Shown here one piece after another: positions 11,260-23,224 of a stretch of 64,000 nucleotides of DNA. The stretch is from positions 744,001-808,000 of the forward strand of contig JAWHQI010000061.1 in assembly GCA_033032865.1 (NCBI GenBank), read 5' to 3'. The DNA is from Dactylorhiza incarnata (taxonomy: Eukaryota > Streptophyta > Magnoliopsida > Asparagales > Orchidaceae). Position numbers and translations under genes: made by a program. A model generated the notes under the pieces. That model was not told where the DNA came from. It did not search any database and saw only the letters and a program-made list of their open reading frames with translations. Within the stretch, counting starts at the first letter, position 1, and each line of letters starts with the position of its first letter.

Positions 11260-12469
11260 CTGTGACGACATCGGTTTGTCGTATAGCTTCTTGTTGGCCA
11301 AGCGAATAGACTCTCGGCTGAGTCGGAATGTGTTGGGAGGCCGAAGACTCTGCCGCTTTGCCCTTTTCCGCAGCCCGAGCATAATCCACCGCTCGATTTG
11401 CCGCCTTTGGGGGACCACTTCGACACACCGCAGCTTTGTGTCCCACCTTCCCGCAGGTGAAACACGTAATAGGAGTCCGCGCGGTCGTGGCTCCCGAAAC
11501 ATTCGAAGAAGCTGGTTCCGCCTGTTTGAACTTCCGCTTGTTCCTTCTGAAGTCCGGCTTGGACTGAGAGGCCGGCGCATGAAACTCGGGTTTCTTTACA
11601 ACACTCTTTGCTTGTACCCTCTTCATGTCCAACTCCAAAGATCTGGCGGTTTGCACCATCACTTGGAAGCCAAACGTCATAGGGCCTGCAAGGAGCAGCC
11701 TCAACTCGTCCCGAAGCCCTTCATAGAATTTATTCGTCTTCGTCTCCTCATCCTCCACCAATGCCCCCGCATAGCGACTCAGTCTGGTAAACTCATGTAA
11801 GTAATCGTCAACGGAGCGATCACCTTGAGTTAACCTCAGGAACTGGTTTTGTAACGCAATGCGTTGGGCAGAGGGGATAAACCGCTGGAGGAACGACTTT
11901 GAAAACTCAGCCATTGTTATTTCAGTAATGTCTCTATCACCGAACTTGTGCAGTTCCTGCTCTTCCCACCACAGCACAGCCTCTCCGTCAAGAAGGAAAG
12001 TGGCTAAGGTGACCATCATGGCTTCGTCCGTCGCCGTCGCCCTCAGAGTTCTTCTAACTCTTGACAACCAGTCTTCTGCCACCGTTGGGGACTCAGATCC
12101 CGAGAAGGTAGGAGGATTAAAGCTCAAGAAGTGCTTTAATTGTTGGTCACGCGCTCGCCCCGCAACTACTTGCGCAACTTGACGCTCCACCCTCGGTGCT
12201 AACGCCGGTTCCACTGCAGCTACTGGCACAGGGGCATCAACCCTCGGTGCTACCGCAGGTTCCACTGCAGGTTCAATTACCGGGGCCGCATCTGTAGTAG
12301 GCGTAGCAGGCTGTGCAAGCCTTTGCGGTTGAGCATTGATCATCGCGAAGACTGCTTCTGCGACCATTCTGATCATCTCAGCCGAAGGAGTGGTCGCTGG
12401 CACCTCAGCCGACCCACTACTTTCAGCGGTGTTACGGGGTTGAGACCGCCCCGCAGCACTTCTAGTCAC
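11249..12469 (-). CDS. gag: gag of element B
   Basis: Capsid/nucleocapsid polyprotein of a chromodomain Ty3/gypsy element. The frame opens at 12469 (GTG after a stop); the first in-frame ATG is at 12376 (residue 32), so the true start is uncertain, and an AG/GT acceptor-like junction lies just at 12470. It has a Pro/Ala/Val-rich N-terminal linker. The Retrotrans_gag domain covers about residues 105-270, with [14 protein letters not shown] and WWEEQE blocks. A basic linker follows, then one CCHC knuckle [14 protein letters not shown] at about residues 337-350. The last codons lie in the candidate intron that leads to pol. Confidence 0.88.
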   Translation of the reverse strand: MTRSAAGRSQPRNTAESSGSAEVPATTPSAEMIRMVAEAVFAMINAQPQRLAQPATPTTDAAPVIEPAVEPAVAPRVDAPVPVAAVEPALAPRVERQVAQVVAGRARDQQLKHFLSFNPPTFSGSESPTVAEDWLSRVRRTLRATATDEAMMVTLATFLLDGEAVLWWEEQELHKFGDRDITEITMAEFSKSFLQRFIPSAQRIALQNQFLRLTQGDRSVDDYLHEFTRLSRYAGALVEDEETKTNKFYEGLRDELRLLLAGPMTFGFQVMVQTARSLELDMKRVQAKSVVKKPEFHAPASQSKPDFRRNKRKFKQAEPASSNVSGATTARTPITCFTCGKVGHKAAVCRSGPPKAANRAVDYARAAEKGKAAESSASQHIPTQPRVYSLGQQEAIRQTDVVTGTN

Positions 12470-12692
12470 CTATAATCATGCAAGGCACAATTTAGTGACC
12501 CTAAACATATCAAACATCAATCATGGAACGCTCAGGTTCCGCAAACAAGTATGTTTTTTCATTCCTAAGTGGACATTCTTATTAGTTTTTGTCGTTTTAG
12601 GTGAATGCACAGCCCGTGCGCACCACCCCTTAAAAGGAATTCGTCCCGAATTCGCTAAACTACGGATCGACGCCTTAAGTCCGATACCAAAT
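12470..12692 (-). promoter_or_regulatory. Leader and primer binding site of element B
   Basis: On the minus strand, the 5' LTR is followed by ATTTGGTATCGGACTTAAGG. TGGTATCGGA is close to the initiator-Met primer site TGGTATCAGA but has one mismatch. The remaining leader shows no other feature. Confidence 0.6.
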
Positions 12693-14765
12693 TGTAACAC
12701 CCTGCCAGCACGAAAAGTATAACAGCAGGTCCGGCCGGGACCCCACGCCATACAAACCACACTAGCTAGGAGTTAAAAGGTGATAACCAGAAAAGTAATA
12801 ACAAAACGAGAGTACAAAAACGTAAGCGGAAGCATTAATTAAACCATTCGAATAGACATGTCCACTATCATAGGAACGAGTCCAGAAATAAGAGTTACGG
12901 CCTTAGGGCCTTACATCAAATCAATGTACAAAACTCCAAAAAGCATACATCGGCACGCAGGCCGGCAAGACATGAGAAAACAGGAAAAAGGCTGGCCTTC
13001 AAGGGCCAACTCAGCAAAAGGACTATCGCCCGCTATTTCCCGCTAGGCTCACCTGCACCTGCATAAGAACATTCCACCAAGCGGTGGCAAACAGAGTAAC
13101 GGTCAGCACAGCTGACCAAATTATAACGACCCCACCCCTTTCCCGGGGTGGCGGAGCTTCTACCCTGCAAGCAAGCTACACTAGCAAGTGCTAATATAAA
13201 GAAGGTGCAACTACACAAGGTGAGGTTTCAAGCACAATCAATCTTCTAGGTTGAGCATCAAAAGAAGGGAACCTAGGTATGCACATGATGTTGGTTGGGT
13301 TCACCCGAAGGTTCCCCACAACCACCTAAGCAATCGCATGAGGCTAATCATAATATCAAATTCACAACACTCCACCCTAAGGGTCACAACCTTAGGTGGG
13401 AAACAAGAGCTTTTGGTCGGTCTAGGTATGACACCTTCCCCGACCTCTCCCATGATCACACGGCTTTCATGAGGAAGGGACCTCTCGCCGATCTGCATGG
13501 AAACGGGTTCAGTTTAGCTTTGCCCGTGCTCTAATCGTCGCGATCTATCGCACGACGCGGGTACGGCTTCACCTCGGCCCGTAAGGGTTTAGCACTTTCA
13601 AGTGCTACACTAAATATACGCTACGCACCTAACCCCTTTACAAGGATCTAGGCTTCACGAATTCTCAACAAGGGAGGTACATACGCTCCGCATCAATATC
13701 GTGGTGAAGGTTTGCCTTCATCCAAAACTCAAAGCATGGGGCTTTCGTAGGGATCTTCACAAGACGCCTACACTTAACTCCCGCAATACTATAGGTGAGT
13801 TCACGGAGTCATTCTCCGGCACGCATTCTAGGCCTAACCTAAATGCAACGTCGCAAATCAAGCATCACCGATTCGGGCTCACGGCCACGAATAGGCTTCA
13901 CACAAAATGCCTAAATCCGCACGACTACCGGATTTTCTACATGCAATATGCCGGGGACGGACACAATCTACCCGGAGTTCCGAAGAACTTGAGGAAATCC
14001 TACACTTCACCCATTTGGTGAAAGAGATGCCTCATGCAAGCAAAGAAAGAGGAATGAATGGACAAATACAAGTCCAAAGTTCGGGAGGAAGAATCGTTAC
14101 CCTAGACGTGTTCTTTTTCGCCATGGATCCGAGATTCTACGCGGAGGGAAAGAACCGCACCGGGCTGCACTCTCCGGATCCGGAAACGGCTCGCGAAACG
14201 GAGCTCCGGAGCTCCGTCAATGGCGAAATCTCCTCTTCTTCTTCCTTGCCCCCTTCTTCTTCCTCTAGCCTAGGAGAGAGGAACTCTATGAAATAATGAG
14301 GGTTTAATCCCTCTCCAAAGCCCTAAGACCCCCCAGCAACAAATCCCAGCCGTTGGATCGAATTCCAAGAAATTTGATCGGTCGGATCTTCTTCTCCGCT
14401 CAAAATCGCGGAACAGAATAAACAGGGCGCACGATCACAGGCGCACGGTCAGTGGTCGTGCGCGACGAGGGCAATGGTCGTGCGCACTATCCGGGACAGA
14501 ACTCTGAATTCTTGCGAATAAGCGCACGATCGCTGGCGCACGATCACTGGTCGTGCGCGAAGAGGGAAATGGTCGTGCGCACTGTCCGAGACAGAACTCG
14601 ATTCTCTTCTGAATTAACGCACGATCGCTGGCACACGATCACTGGTCGTGCGCGATGAGGCCACTGATCGTGCGCTAAGAGCAGACAGGGAAAATTCTAG
14701 CCTGCTTCACGTGCCGCACTACCACTCCGCCTACTTCGCGGAACTACCAGATTTGGGGTGTTACA
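12693..14765 (-). repeat. 5' LTR of element B (right copy)
   Basis: 2073 bp and nearly identical to 5655-7726. Differences found by eye are single substitutions in the segments at about 13419, 14115, 14209 and 14669, and one extra C near 14330. The GCGCACGATC motif array is at about 14424-14680. Confidence 0.94.
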
Positions 14766-17264
14766 CGTTTTGTGATTGTGGACGCCCCAAGAAGCTATAG
14801 CGCCATTTTTGGTCGGCCTCTTATTAGTGCATTTAGATGCGTCCCTTCCACTCTACACCAGTGCCTAAAGTTCAACACAGGTGGAATCCAGGTCCGGGTC
14901 CGGGGAGATCCCAAGGTGGCGAGACAGTGCTACGTGACAGCTGTCAACACCATCTCCTGGATGGGAGAAGCGGAGGAGTGGGATAAGAGGATGGAGGAGG
15001 TGGCCGAGGCCGGAGGAGAGAAGGGAGACGAGGAGGAGGAAGGAAAAGAAGGGGACGAAGAGATCTCCCCGGAAGGGGGGGTAGGGGAGCGCATGGAGGT
15101 AGATGAAGAAGAAGTGGGAGAAAAGGGGGAGGAAGTTCATGCCCGGGAGGGGGTCGAGGTAGGACCCTGGGCGGAGAGAAGGGAAGAAGGAGAAGAAAAG
15201 GGAGGGAAGGCTAGGAAGAGAAGGGTGGAGGAGGTGACGGAGATGGAAGGGGAGGAAGGGGGAGCCCAAGAGCTCGCCAATGAAGGAGAGGAGGAGAGGC
15301 CTTGGGGGGAGCAGTCGCGGCTGGAGGCCGTAGACGAGGTCATCGAACTGGAGGTCGTCACCCGACTAGGGATGATGGAGAAGGTCCGGGTCAGTGGAGA
15401 GCTCAACCCTAAGGAGAGGGCGGAGATCCTCGCCTGCGTCCAGAAGAACGTGGACGTCTTTGCCTGGAGTGCCGCGGAGATGCCAGGGATAGATGCGGAT
15501 GTGGCTTGCCACCGCCTCAACCTCGAGCCCGGCACCCGCCCCATCCGCCAAAGGAGGAGGCCCACTGCAGACAAGCTGGAAGGCCCCATCCGCGAGGAAG
15601 TGGAAAAACTTCTGAAAGCAGGTTTTGTAAGGGAGATCCAGTACCCAGGCTGGGTCTCCAATGTCGTCATGGTAAAGAAGGGAGGAGGTAAATGGCGAAT
15701 GTGTATCGATTTCTCTTTGCTTAATAAATCATGCCCGAAGGATTGCTACCCTCTGCCTAGAATCGACGCGCTGGTTGACTCAGGCGTCGGTTTTCATATG
15801 ATGTCTTTCTTAGATGCTTTTTCAGGTTACCACCAGATTCGCATGCATCCCCCTGACACCAAAGACGTCTCCTTCATCACGAGGTATGGATGCTACTGTT
15901 ACAGGATGATGCCCTTCGGGCTCAAGAATGCGGGGGCTACATACCAGAGGATGATGGACTGGGTTTTCCGTGAGCAAAAGGGGAGAAACCTGGAGGTCTA
16001 CGTCGATGACCTCATGGTCAAGAGCCGAGGTCTCGAGTCCCACCTCCACGACCTCAAGGAAACTTTCGAGACCCTACGAAAGTTCAAGATGAGACTCAAC
16101 CCGTCGAAGTGCGTTTTCGGAGCCAGTCGAGGAAAATTCTTGGGTCACATGCTCACCCCGGCTGGAGTGGAGCCCAACCCGGATAAGGTCAAGGCAATCC
16201 TCGAGTTGGCACCCCCAAGAAATGCTAAGGAGATCCAACGTTTGACGGGAAAGTTGGCTGGGTTAAGTAGATTTCTCTCCAAGGCAGGGGAGAGATGCTC
16301 CTCTTTCTTCAAGGTGTTACGGGGTAATCAAAAGTTCGAATGGACCTCCGAGTGCGAAAAGGCTTTTCAAGCGTTGAAAGAACAACTGACCAAGGCTCCG
16401 CTACTGCAAGGGCCGAGGTCAGGGGAAGACTTGTCTTTATACCTGGGGGTAGGGTTGGAAGCTGTGAGTTCCGTGCTTGTCCGAGAGGAAGGGAAGAAAC
16501 AACTACCGATCTATTACGTAAGTAGAGTGCTGAGGAAGGCCGAGCTTAGATATCCTATCTTAGAGAAGCTGGCCTTCGCTCTAGTGGTGTCGGCCCGAAA
16601 ACTTCGACCCTATTTTCAGGCACATTCCATAAGGGTAGTGACCGACCACCCCCTCCGCAATATCATGGAGGGTGTAGAACACTCGGGAAGGTTGGCCAAG
16701 TGGTCGGTGGAGTTAAGCGAATTCAACATCTCTTATGTACCGAGGGTGTCCATAAAAGCGCAGGCAGTGGCGGATTTCCTGGCTGACTACGTTACTGAGG
16801 TAGAAGAATCGGAACTACCCTATCCGGTGTCTTGGAAAATGTTGGTAGATGGAGCGTCCGGAAGACACTCTTTTGGGGGAGGGGTAGTCCTGGTCAGTCC
16901 CCAAGGGACCAGGATAGAGCAAGCAATCCATTTCCACTTCCCCCTCACCAATAACCAGGCAGAATACGAGGCGGTGATAGCAGGCCTCCGCTTGGCTCGG
17001 GAGCTGGGAGTGCAAGACGTGGAGGTCTCGACGGACTCCATGGTTGTTGCTTGCCAAGTCAAGGGAGTGTTCGAAGTCAAGGAACCAACTCTTCAGCGGT
17101 ACTTGGAGAAGGTCAAGGAGGTGGTGGGACAGTTCCGAACTTTCTCTATCAAGCATGTCCCAAGGGAAGAAAGCACCCAGGACGATCTTCTGGCCAAGTT
17201 TGGTCCCCAGGTTGGGGGGCCATGTCGGAACTCTTCCGACCCTCCATTGAGGAGGGAGAAGTAA
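14766..17264 (+). pseudogene. pol: Element A pol: end of protease, RT, RNase H and second RNase H
   Basis: Continues the protease frame after element B (14766-14770 is the second target copy). The protease flap/end region with SAIFGRPL is followed by an acidic Glu/Gly-rich linker (about 15000-15330). RT has VVMVKKGGGKWRMCIDF (about 15665-15715), LDAFSGYHQIRMHP and the YVDD catalytic site at 15999-16010. A degenerate RT-linked RNase H spans about 16380-16760 (VTDHPLRNIM). A second, complete RNase H spans about 16840-17190, starting with VDGASG and containing NNQAEYEAVIAGL and STDSM. The dual RNase H arrangement is the Tat hallmark. The frame ends at 17264 after a -1 break in a run of six G at 17214-17219. 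Confidence 0.88.
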
Positions 17265-18541
17265 TGGAGGTGGATCAGCGGGCGTCATGGATGGACCCTT
17301 TCATTACTTTCCTAGCCTCAGGGAGATTCCCCGAGGGAGAAGTCGACAAGCGGCGATTCAGGTATAAATCGGCTTACTACTCCTTACATGCAGGGGTGTT
17401 GTATAGAAAGACCCTCTCGGGGCTCCTGGCCCGTTGTGTCTCGGAGGAGGAGGCCCCAAGGGTCTTGGAGGAGATCCATTCGGGAGAATGCGGCAGCCAC
17501 TCGGGAAGCAGAACCCTGGAAGGAAGGGTTCTGAGACAAGGTTATTTCTGGCCCACCCTCAGCAAGGATGCGGCCGAATTCTCCAGGAGGTGCTCTAAGT
17601 GCCAACTCTACGCTCCTCTCCAACTCCTCCCAGCTCAAAGGCTAAGAACGATCACGGCCCCTTGGCCATTTGCAGTCTGGGGATTAGACCTGGTGGGACC
17701 TTTCCCCCAGGCGAGCGGTCAAAGGAGATTTTTGCTAGTGATGATCGACTACTTTGCCAAGTGGATCGAAGCGAAGGCGCTAGCCAAGGTAACCTCTCAA
17801 GTGGTAAGGAACTTTGTTTGGGGTGAGATAATTTGCAGGCACGGGCTTCCTCTAGCCATTGTCACAGATAACGGGCCGCAATTCGCCAGCGAGGAGTTCG
17901 TCAGTTTCTGTACTCAGCTTGGCATAGATCTCAGGTTCGCGTCGGTCGACCACCCAAGGAGTAACGGGCAAGTAGAGGCGGCGAACAAAATTGTGGTGAA
18001 CCTCCTCAAGAAAAAGATCGAAAACCTCAGAGGGAGTTGGGTGGAGCAACTACCCTCGGTCCTCTGGGCTCTGAGGACCACCCCGAACACGGCCACCGGA
18101 GAGACCCCATTCAAACTATCCCACGGATCCGAGGCTGTCATCCCGGTGGAGTTTGAAGTCAAGTCGCCTAGGGTGGCCACCGCAGGAGGAGGGGATGAAG
18201 AATGGATGGCAAACAACGAGGAAGGCCAACGGTTGTCCTTGGACCTAGTGGAGGAACTCCGAGACTTGGCCACCATCAGGCAGGAGGAAGTAAAAAGGCG
18301 GATGGCCAAATACTTTGACAAGCATAGACGAGTAAAGCATTTCCAGAAAGGGGACTTGGTACTAAAAAAGGTTGATGCGGCCGGAAGGGGAGCCGCGGTG
18401 GGTAAGCTCAATCCTAACTGGGAGGGCCCATATATTGTGAGTGAAGTGCTGAAGTCGGGAGGCTACCACCTCCGGGATGTGGAAGGGGAGCCTCTCGGCC
18501 GAGCCAGGAGTGGGGATGACTTGAAACGTTTCTATCCATGA
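17213..18541 (+). pseudogene. int: Element A integrase (in the -1 frame relative to RT/RNase H)
   Basis: Inserts the cDNA into chromosomes. Zinc-binding H-H-C-C region at about 17475-17610 (HSGECG...H...CSKCQ). Catalytic core has GLDLVGPF (first Asp, about 17685), TDNGPQF (second Asp, about 17865) and NGQVEAAN (Glu, about 17965). A C-terminal GPY-like segment, NWEGPYIVSEVL, lies near 18415-18455. Stop at 18539-18541. The integrase frame is -1 relative to the preceding frame. The switch point is GTTGGGGGGCC at 17211-17221, which is not a canonical X_XXY_YYZ site, so a one-base insertion is the simplest reading. Confidence 0.87.
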
Positions 18542-18618
18542 AGTTCTTGAATATATTGATTCCTATGTATTGGCGTTGTTTTTATGCTAATCATGAGTTC
18601 CAAGCAACAAATAATGAC

Positions 18619-20138
18619 GCTGGATTGCCCCGGACGATCCCGCTGCCAGGCTCTCATTAGCTGGTAGGGCCGGTTGATCTCGCGGAGAGACTGGCGAGGT
18701 GACAGACTCTTTGTGCTGGATTGCCCCGGACGATCCCGCTGCCAGGCTCTCATTAGCTGGTAGGGCCGGTTGATCTCGCGGAGAGGCTGGCGAGGTGACA
18801 GACTCTTTGTGCTGGATTGCCCCGGACGATCCCGCTGCCAGGCTCTCATTAGCTGGTAGGACCGGTTGATCTCGCGGAGAGGCTGACGAGGTGACAAACT
18901 CTTTGTGCTGGATTGCCCCGGACGATCCCGCTGCCATGCTCTCATTAGCTGGTAGGGCCGGTTGATCTCGCGGAGAGGCTGGCGAGGTGACAGACTCTTT
19001 GTGCTGGATTGCCCCGGACGATCCCGCTGCCAGGCTCTCATTAGCTGGTAGGGCCGGTTGATCTCGCGGAGAGGTTGGCGAGGTGACAGACTCTTTGTGC
19101 TGGATTGCCCCGGACGATCCCGCTGCCAGGCTCTCATTAGCTGGTAGGGCCGGTTGATCTCGCGGAGAGGCTGGCGAGGTGACAGACTCTTTGTGCTGGA
19201 TTGCCCCGGACGATCCAGCTGCCAGGCTCTCATTAGCTGGTAGGGCCGGTTGATCTCGCGGAGAGGCTGGCGAGGTGACAGACTCTTTGTGCTGGATTGC
19301 CCCGGACGATCCCGCTGCCAGGCTCTCATTAGCTGGTAGGGCCGGTTGATCTCGCGGAGAGGCTGGCGAGGTGACAGACTCTTTGTGCTGGATTGCCCCG
19401 GACGATCCCGCTGCCAGGCTCTCATTAGCTGGTAGGGCCGGTTGATCTCGCGGAGAGGCTGGCGAGGTGACAGACTCTTTGTGCTGGATTGCCCCGGACG
19501 ATCCCGCTGCCAGGCTCTCATTAGCTGGTAGGGCCGGTTGATCTCGCGGAGAGGCTGGCGAGGTGACAGACTCTTTGTGCTGGATTGCCCCGGACGATCC
19601 CGTTGCCAGGCTCTGATTAGCTGGTAGGGCCGGTTGATCTCGCGGAGAGGCTGGCGAGGTGACAGACTCTTTGTGCTGGATTGCCCCGGACGATCCCGCT
19701 GCCAGGCTCTCATTAGCTGGTAGGACCGGTTGATCTCGCGGAGAGGCTGGTGAGGTGACAGACTCTTTGTGCTGGATTTCCCCGGACGATCCCGCTGTCA
19801 GGCTCTCATTAGCTGGTAGGGCCGGTTGATCTCGCGGAGAGGCTGGCGAGGTGACAGACTCTTTGTGCTGGATTGCCCCGGACGATCCCGCTGCCAGGCT
19901 CTCATTAGCTGGTAGGGCCGGTTGATCTCGCGGAGAGGCTGGCGAGGTGACAGACTCTTTGTGCTGGATTGCCCCGGACGATCCCGCTGCCAGGCTCTCA
20001 TTAGCTGGTAGGGCCGGTTGATCTCGCGGAGAGGCTGGCGAGGTGACAGACTCTTTGTGCTGGATTGCCCCGGACGATCCCGCTGTCAGGCTCTCATTAG
20101 CTGGTAGGGCCGGTTAATCTCGCGGAAGAGGCTGACGG
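18619..20138 (+). repeat. 96-bp tandem repeat array in the 3' region of element A
   Basis: About 15 full units and one decayed unit, each starting GCTGGATTGCCCCGGACGAT. Consecutive unit starts are 96 bp apart (18619, 18715 ... 20059). Copies are near-identical. Because 96 is divisible by 3, a long minus-strand open frame with a 32-residue period arises (18532-19713), with no initiation context or family resemblance. Tandem repeats in this position are known in Tat/Ogre elements and can seed satellite DNA. Confidence 0.95.
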
Positions 20139-20149
20139 GATGGAAGACG

Positions 20150-20520
20150 TTGGATCCTAAGAAAGAAGGTCCTCGGCACGAGATAATGAAAAGAGAGTGT
20201 TGGGTCTCTAAAATATTTCGGAAAAGGAGAGGGCGACCTCTCGCTGGGCGAGAAGGATGGTCCTCGCGCGAAATAACAAGAGAAAGTGTTGAGTCTCTAA
20301 AATATTTCGGAAAAGGAGAGGGCGACCTCTCGCTGGGCGAGAAGGATGGTCCTCGCGCGAAATAACGAGAGAAAGTGTTGGGTCTAAAATATTCCGAAAA
20401 TAAGGGGACGACTTCTCGCTAGATGAGAGGGGGGATCCTCGGCATAAATAACAAGAAAGTGTATTTGGACTAAAATATTTCAAAAGCGAGGGCGACTTCT
20501 CGTCCTAGCAAGGAGGAAAG
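20150..20520 (+). repeat. Degenerate ~89-bp tandem repeat, about 4 copies
   Basis: The phrase GTGTTGGGTCTCTAAAATAT recurs at 20197, 20286, 20375 and, in altered form, at about 20459. Each unit also holds a GGCGA...CTCGC inverted motif. Confidence 0.8.
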
Positions 20521-20817
20521 TTCTCAGCACGAGACTAGAGCGAGAACGGGAACTTTCATCCCCAAGACGTATAGACTGAAGCTTAAGGGGGTTTTCGCTG
20601 GACGAGAAGGAAAGTCCTCGGCGCTTATAAAATAAACGGATTCCCCGACACATGCATCAACTGATGTAAAAAAATAAAAACAGAGAGAATGCGTATCGAA
20701 GTAAGAAAGCATTGCGCAAAAATTCCTTTCCAAAGAAGAAGTTTTAGTTACAATGGGCGGCGAACTCGCCAACCCCGAAAAAGTTTATATATCAAAAAAT
20801 AAAATAAAGATCGCCTT
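20521..20817 (+). other. Spacer between repeats and antisense gene 1
   Basis: No coding feature. It holds further GGCGAG/CTCGCC motifs and would carry the polyadenylation region of the antisense gene that ends at 20818. Confidence 0.5.
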
Positions 20818-22763
20818 CTAGGCCTCGCCAAAGAACCCCCCGTCGTCGTCGCCATCCTTCACCGGCGGGAGCGGCCTGAAGAGCTCCGGGACGATATCCT
20901 CGACCGTCACGCTCTCGGCCTCGGCAACCAGCAACCCAGCACCTTTCATGGCCTGGAAGACGAAGCGTGCCGCATTCGTGGACTCTATCCGGAGCGCTTC
21001 GTCGCGATCTCGCTTCTCTTCCTTTAACCGGCGAGGAGAAGGGGGAACGGCAGCCCGAGCAAGCTCACAGTTGAGTGCCTTCAACGCGGCGACCTCGCCC
21101 TCCAAGCTCAGGACCCGAGCGTCCGAGAGTCTAGCCATCTCGGCATCCTGTAGATGAACTTAGTATGAGAAGAAGTTAGGAAGTCAGAGATAACATTATA
21201 GAACGAACGACTCACCACTCCGGTCTCGGCGGTGGCCAACTTTTCCTTTAGCTCGTCGACCTTCACCTCGGAAACCCTGAGGGACTCGGCCAGTCCCGCG
21301 CATTCGCGCTCCAGCTCCAGACATTTCCTGCTCGTCATATGGGCAAGTTCCATTGCCCGCAATTGAGATCTCGAGCTCTCGTAGGCGAGACCCCGTGCGG
21401 TTGCATCCTTGTAGGCCGCGGCGTCCTCGCAGCCATACATGACGAAGGAGAAATTGAAGGCGTGGGAAGTCGCTGCACCCTCCTCTACCCAAGTGGGAAG
21501 GAGGGAGGTGACGTCGATCCGGTTGACCTCTTCATTCCAGCGCACCAGGCGCTCGCCGGTTTCATCTCGGGCTCGCATGCCAAGGCCGAAATGCAGATGA
21601 TTCGACGGAATTGGCGGTGCCGAGGTCCTAGCGATGGCCTCGGCTTGCTCGACCTCCAGATCCTCGGGGAGTGAGGAATCGCCGGTCCCAGGACCCGAGG
21701 GCTCCGCCGGACGCTTTCCCTTTACGGAGGCGCGCAGGCTCTCGTTTGTCTTGGACCTCTTTGAAGTAGGCTGGCGGGAAGGCTGGCTGCCTGATGCCCC
21801 CGACCTCTTCTTAGAGGTGATGGCAGTTGGGGGGGTACCTTCTCGGCAGGCCGCCGCTCCCATGGTTGCGAGAGCAAGATCGGCGGAGGGTTTAATGTTG
21901 CTCGCATAAGGTGGGTGGAGGGGGATGTCTCGCTCACCTGTTAAGAGCTGTGTTAGAAAGAATGGCGGAAATCAGAATTAAAGCAAAGAAGGGGGCGAGA
22001 TCACTACCTTCCCCGGGAAGAACCGGTGAAAGTTTATCGACGTTGCGGCGGAGATGGACCACCTCGAAGTTCTTCTTCTGGAAGAATTGGAAGAGGTCGG
22101 CATCGTGGCCGCCCAGAGGTGGAGGACGGTAGACGGTGTCGTTATACTGGATGGGCGAGATCGGGATGTTGCTGAAATTCCCCTTTACCAGGAGGAACTT
22201 CTGGGCCCAGAAGTGGGCCTTGTTGACGGTCTCGATGACCTTGCAGCCCGACCCCACAAAGTAGACCGTGCCCTCGGAGTAGGCGCGAAACGAGAACAGC
22301 TTCCGAAAAACCGGAAGGCTGAACTCGATTCGCTCCTCGCGCATGAAGCAGGCGAACCCCGTGATCACCGCCATCGCGTTAGGGGTGAGCTGGCCGAGAA
22401 CAACTCCGTAGTGCCGAAGCACCTAAAAAACCACGTAAAGAAAATTGAAGCAAGCGAGATCAATCTTGCAAGGGTGATGAAGGAGAGAAGGAGGTGTACC
22501 TGGCGAACCTCGGGCCAGAGGGGGAGTCGCAGGCCCACGGCGAAGTGCGAGATCGGGATGGCGATCTCATCGGGCCGAAGGGCGTTAATCACCTCCCCCT
22601 TCTCGGGCCGGCGGGCGGTGAACCCAGTAGGAATGTAGTCGGCGATGGAGGAGAGATACTCTTCCTCGCTCATATTACAGTGGAAGAAGTCGTGCTCGCA
22701 GTAAGCCCAAGCACACTTCAGCCGGCCTTCCGCCTCAGGAAGCTCTTTCGAGGTCTTCACCAT
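20818..22763 (-). CDS. Antisense gene 1 of element A (four exons, Transposase_28-like plus coiled coil)
   Basis: Exons by canonical GT/AG: 22763-22500, 22422-22008, 21937-21216, 21147-20818. Phases are 0, 1 and 0, every join keeps the frame open, and the CDS is 1731 bp (576 residues). Exons 1-2 resemble the 'putative gypsy type transposon' domain (Transposase_28, PF04195), with LRHYGVVLGQLTPNAMAVIT and RIEFSLPVFRKLFSF blocks. Exon 3 starts with a basic, Lys/Ser/Pro-rich, nuclear-signal-like stretch (SKKRSG, SKRSKTNES) and then a coiled coil (about residues 400-470). Exon 4 is another helix with an acidic tail. Function is unknown; antisense ORFs of this kind are known in Tat elements. A TATA box lies 110 bp upstream (22880-22873). 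An upstream untranslated exon is possible because CTCGCAG/GT precedes the ATG. Confidence 0.78.
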
Positions 22764-22872
22764 CGCGTGTACCTGCGAGAATAAGTGTAGAAGGAGGCGA
22801 GAACAAAGCTGACGAGAGCTCTGCAACTAGGAGAAGAGGAAGGCGGTAGGTAAATGATATTAATGGGGAGGC

Positions 22873-22880
22873 TATTTATA
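22873..22880 (-). promoter_or_regulatory. TATA box of antisense gene 1
   Basis: Minus-strand CTATAAATAGCC, with TATAAATA at 22880-22873, is 110 bp upstream of the ATG at 22763. It suggests an internal promoter independent of the LTR. Confidence 0.6.
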
Positions 22881-23224
22881 GAAAAATGAAAATGGCGGGA
22901 AGAAGCCCAAGCGCCGGGATGCTGTCAGGCAAAACGTCACATCACTGGGACACACCAAACAAAATTACTTCGCCAATCATTGGCGAGCGAGATCAATCTG
23001 CAGGATTAGCTAGAATAAAATGATTTGCGAGCGGAAATATCACAGGCATGCGGGAACAAGGTAAAGAAAAAGCGGCATTATAAAAGCCGCGAGCGATAAC
23101 ATAGTTAATAAGTTGTCCGATGCTCGTGACAAGCGAGAATCAATAAAAACCATAGCCTAGCGAGATTGTTGCAATAAAAGCAGAAGCGAATTGTTCATGA
23201 AAAAGGGAACCTAAAACCGCGGGG
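22881..23224. other. Spacer between the two antisense genes
   Basis: No coding feature. GCGAGA/TCTCGC-type motifs recur (for example at about 22981, 23023, 23087 and 23134). It holds the promoter-proximal region of antisense gene 1 and the 3' end region of antisense gene 2. Confidence 0.5.

Larger units (their letters stand above)
5655..14765 (-). mobile_element. Element B: chromodomain (Tekay/Del-like) Ty3/gypsy retrotransposon nested in element A
   Basis: 9.1 kb, minus strand. Both LTRs (5655-7726 and 12693-14765) begin TGTAACACCCTGCC and end GGGGTGTTACA. The target duplication CGTTT is at 5650-5654 and 14766-14770. It encodes gag and a full pol (protease, RT, RNase H, integrase, C-terminal chromodomain-like tail). 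I counted 4 substitutions and one indel between the 2.07-kb LTRs, so it inserted very recently and after element A. No stop or frameshift was noticed in gag or pol apart from the apparent break at the gag/pol junction, which a short intron would explain. The element may be functional. Confidence 0.95.

Noticed and set aside
18532..19713. Long minus-strand ORF with a 32-residue repeat
   Set aside because: It exists only because a 96-bp DNA repeat is a multiple of three with no stop in that frame. No start context, promoter or family match.
18619..20138. Array that superficially recalls a CRISPR array
   Set aside because: Units are contiguous, with no unique spacers, and the context is a plant retrotransposon. 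The same holds for the 46-bp array at 57950.
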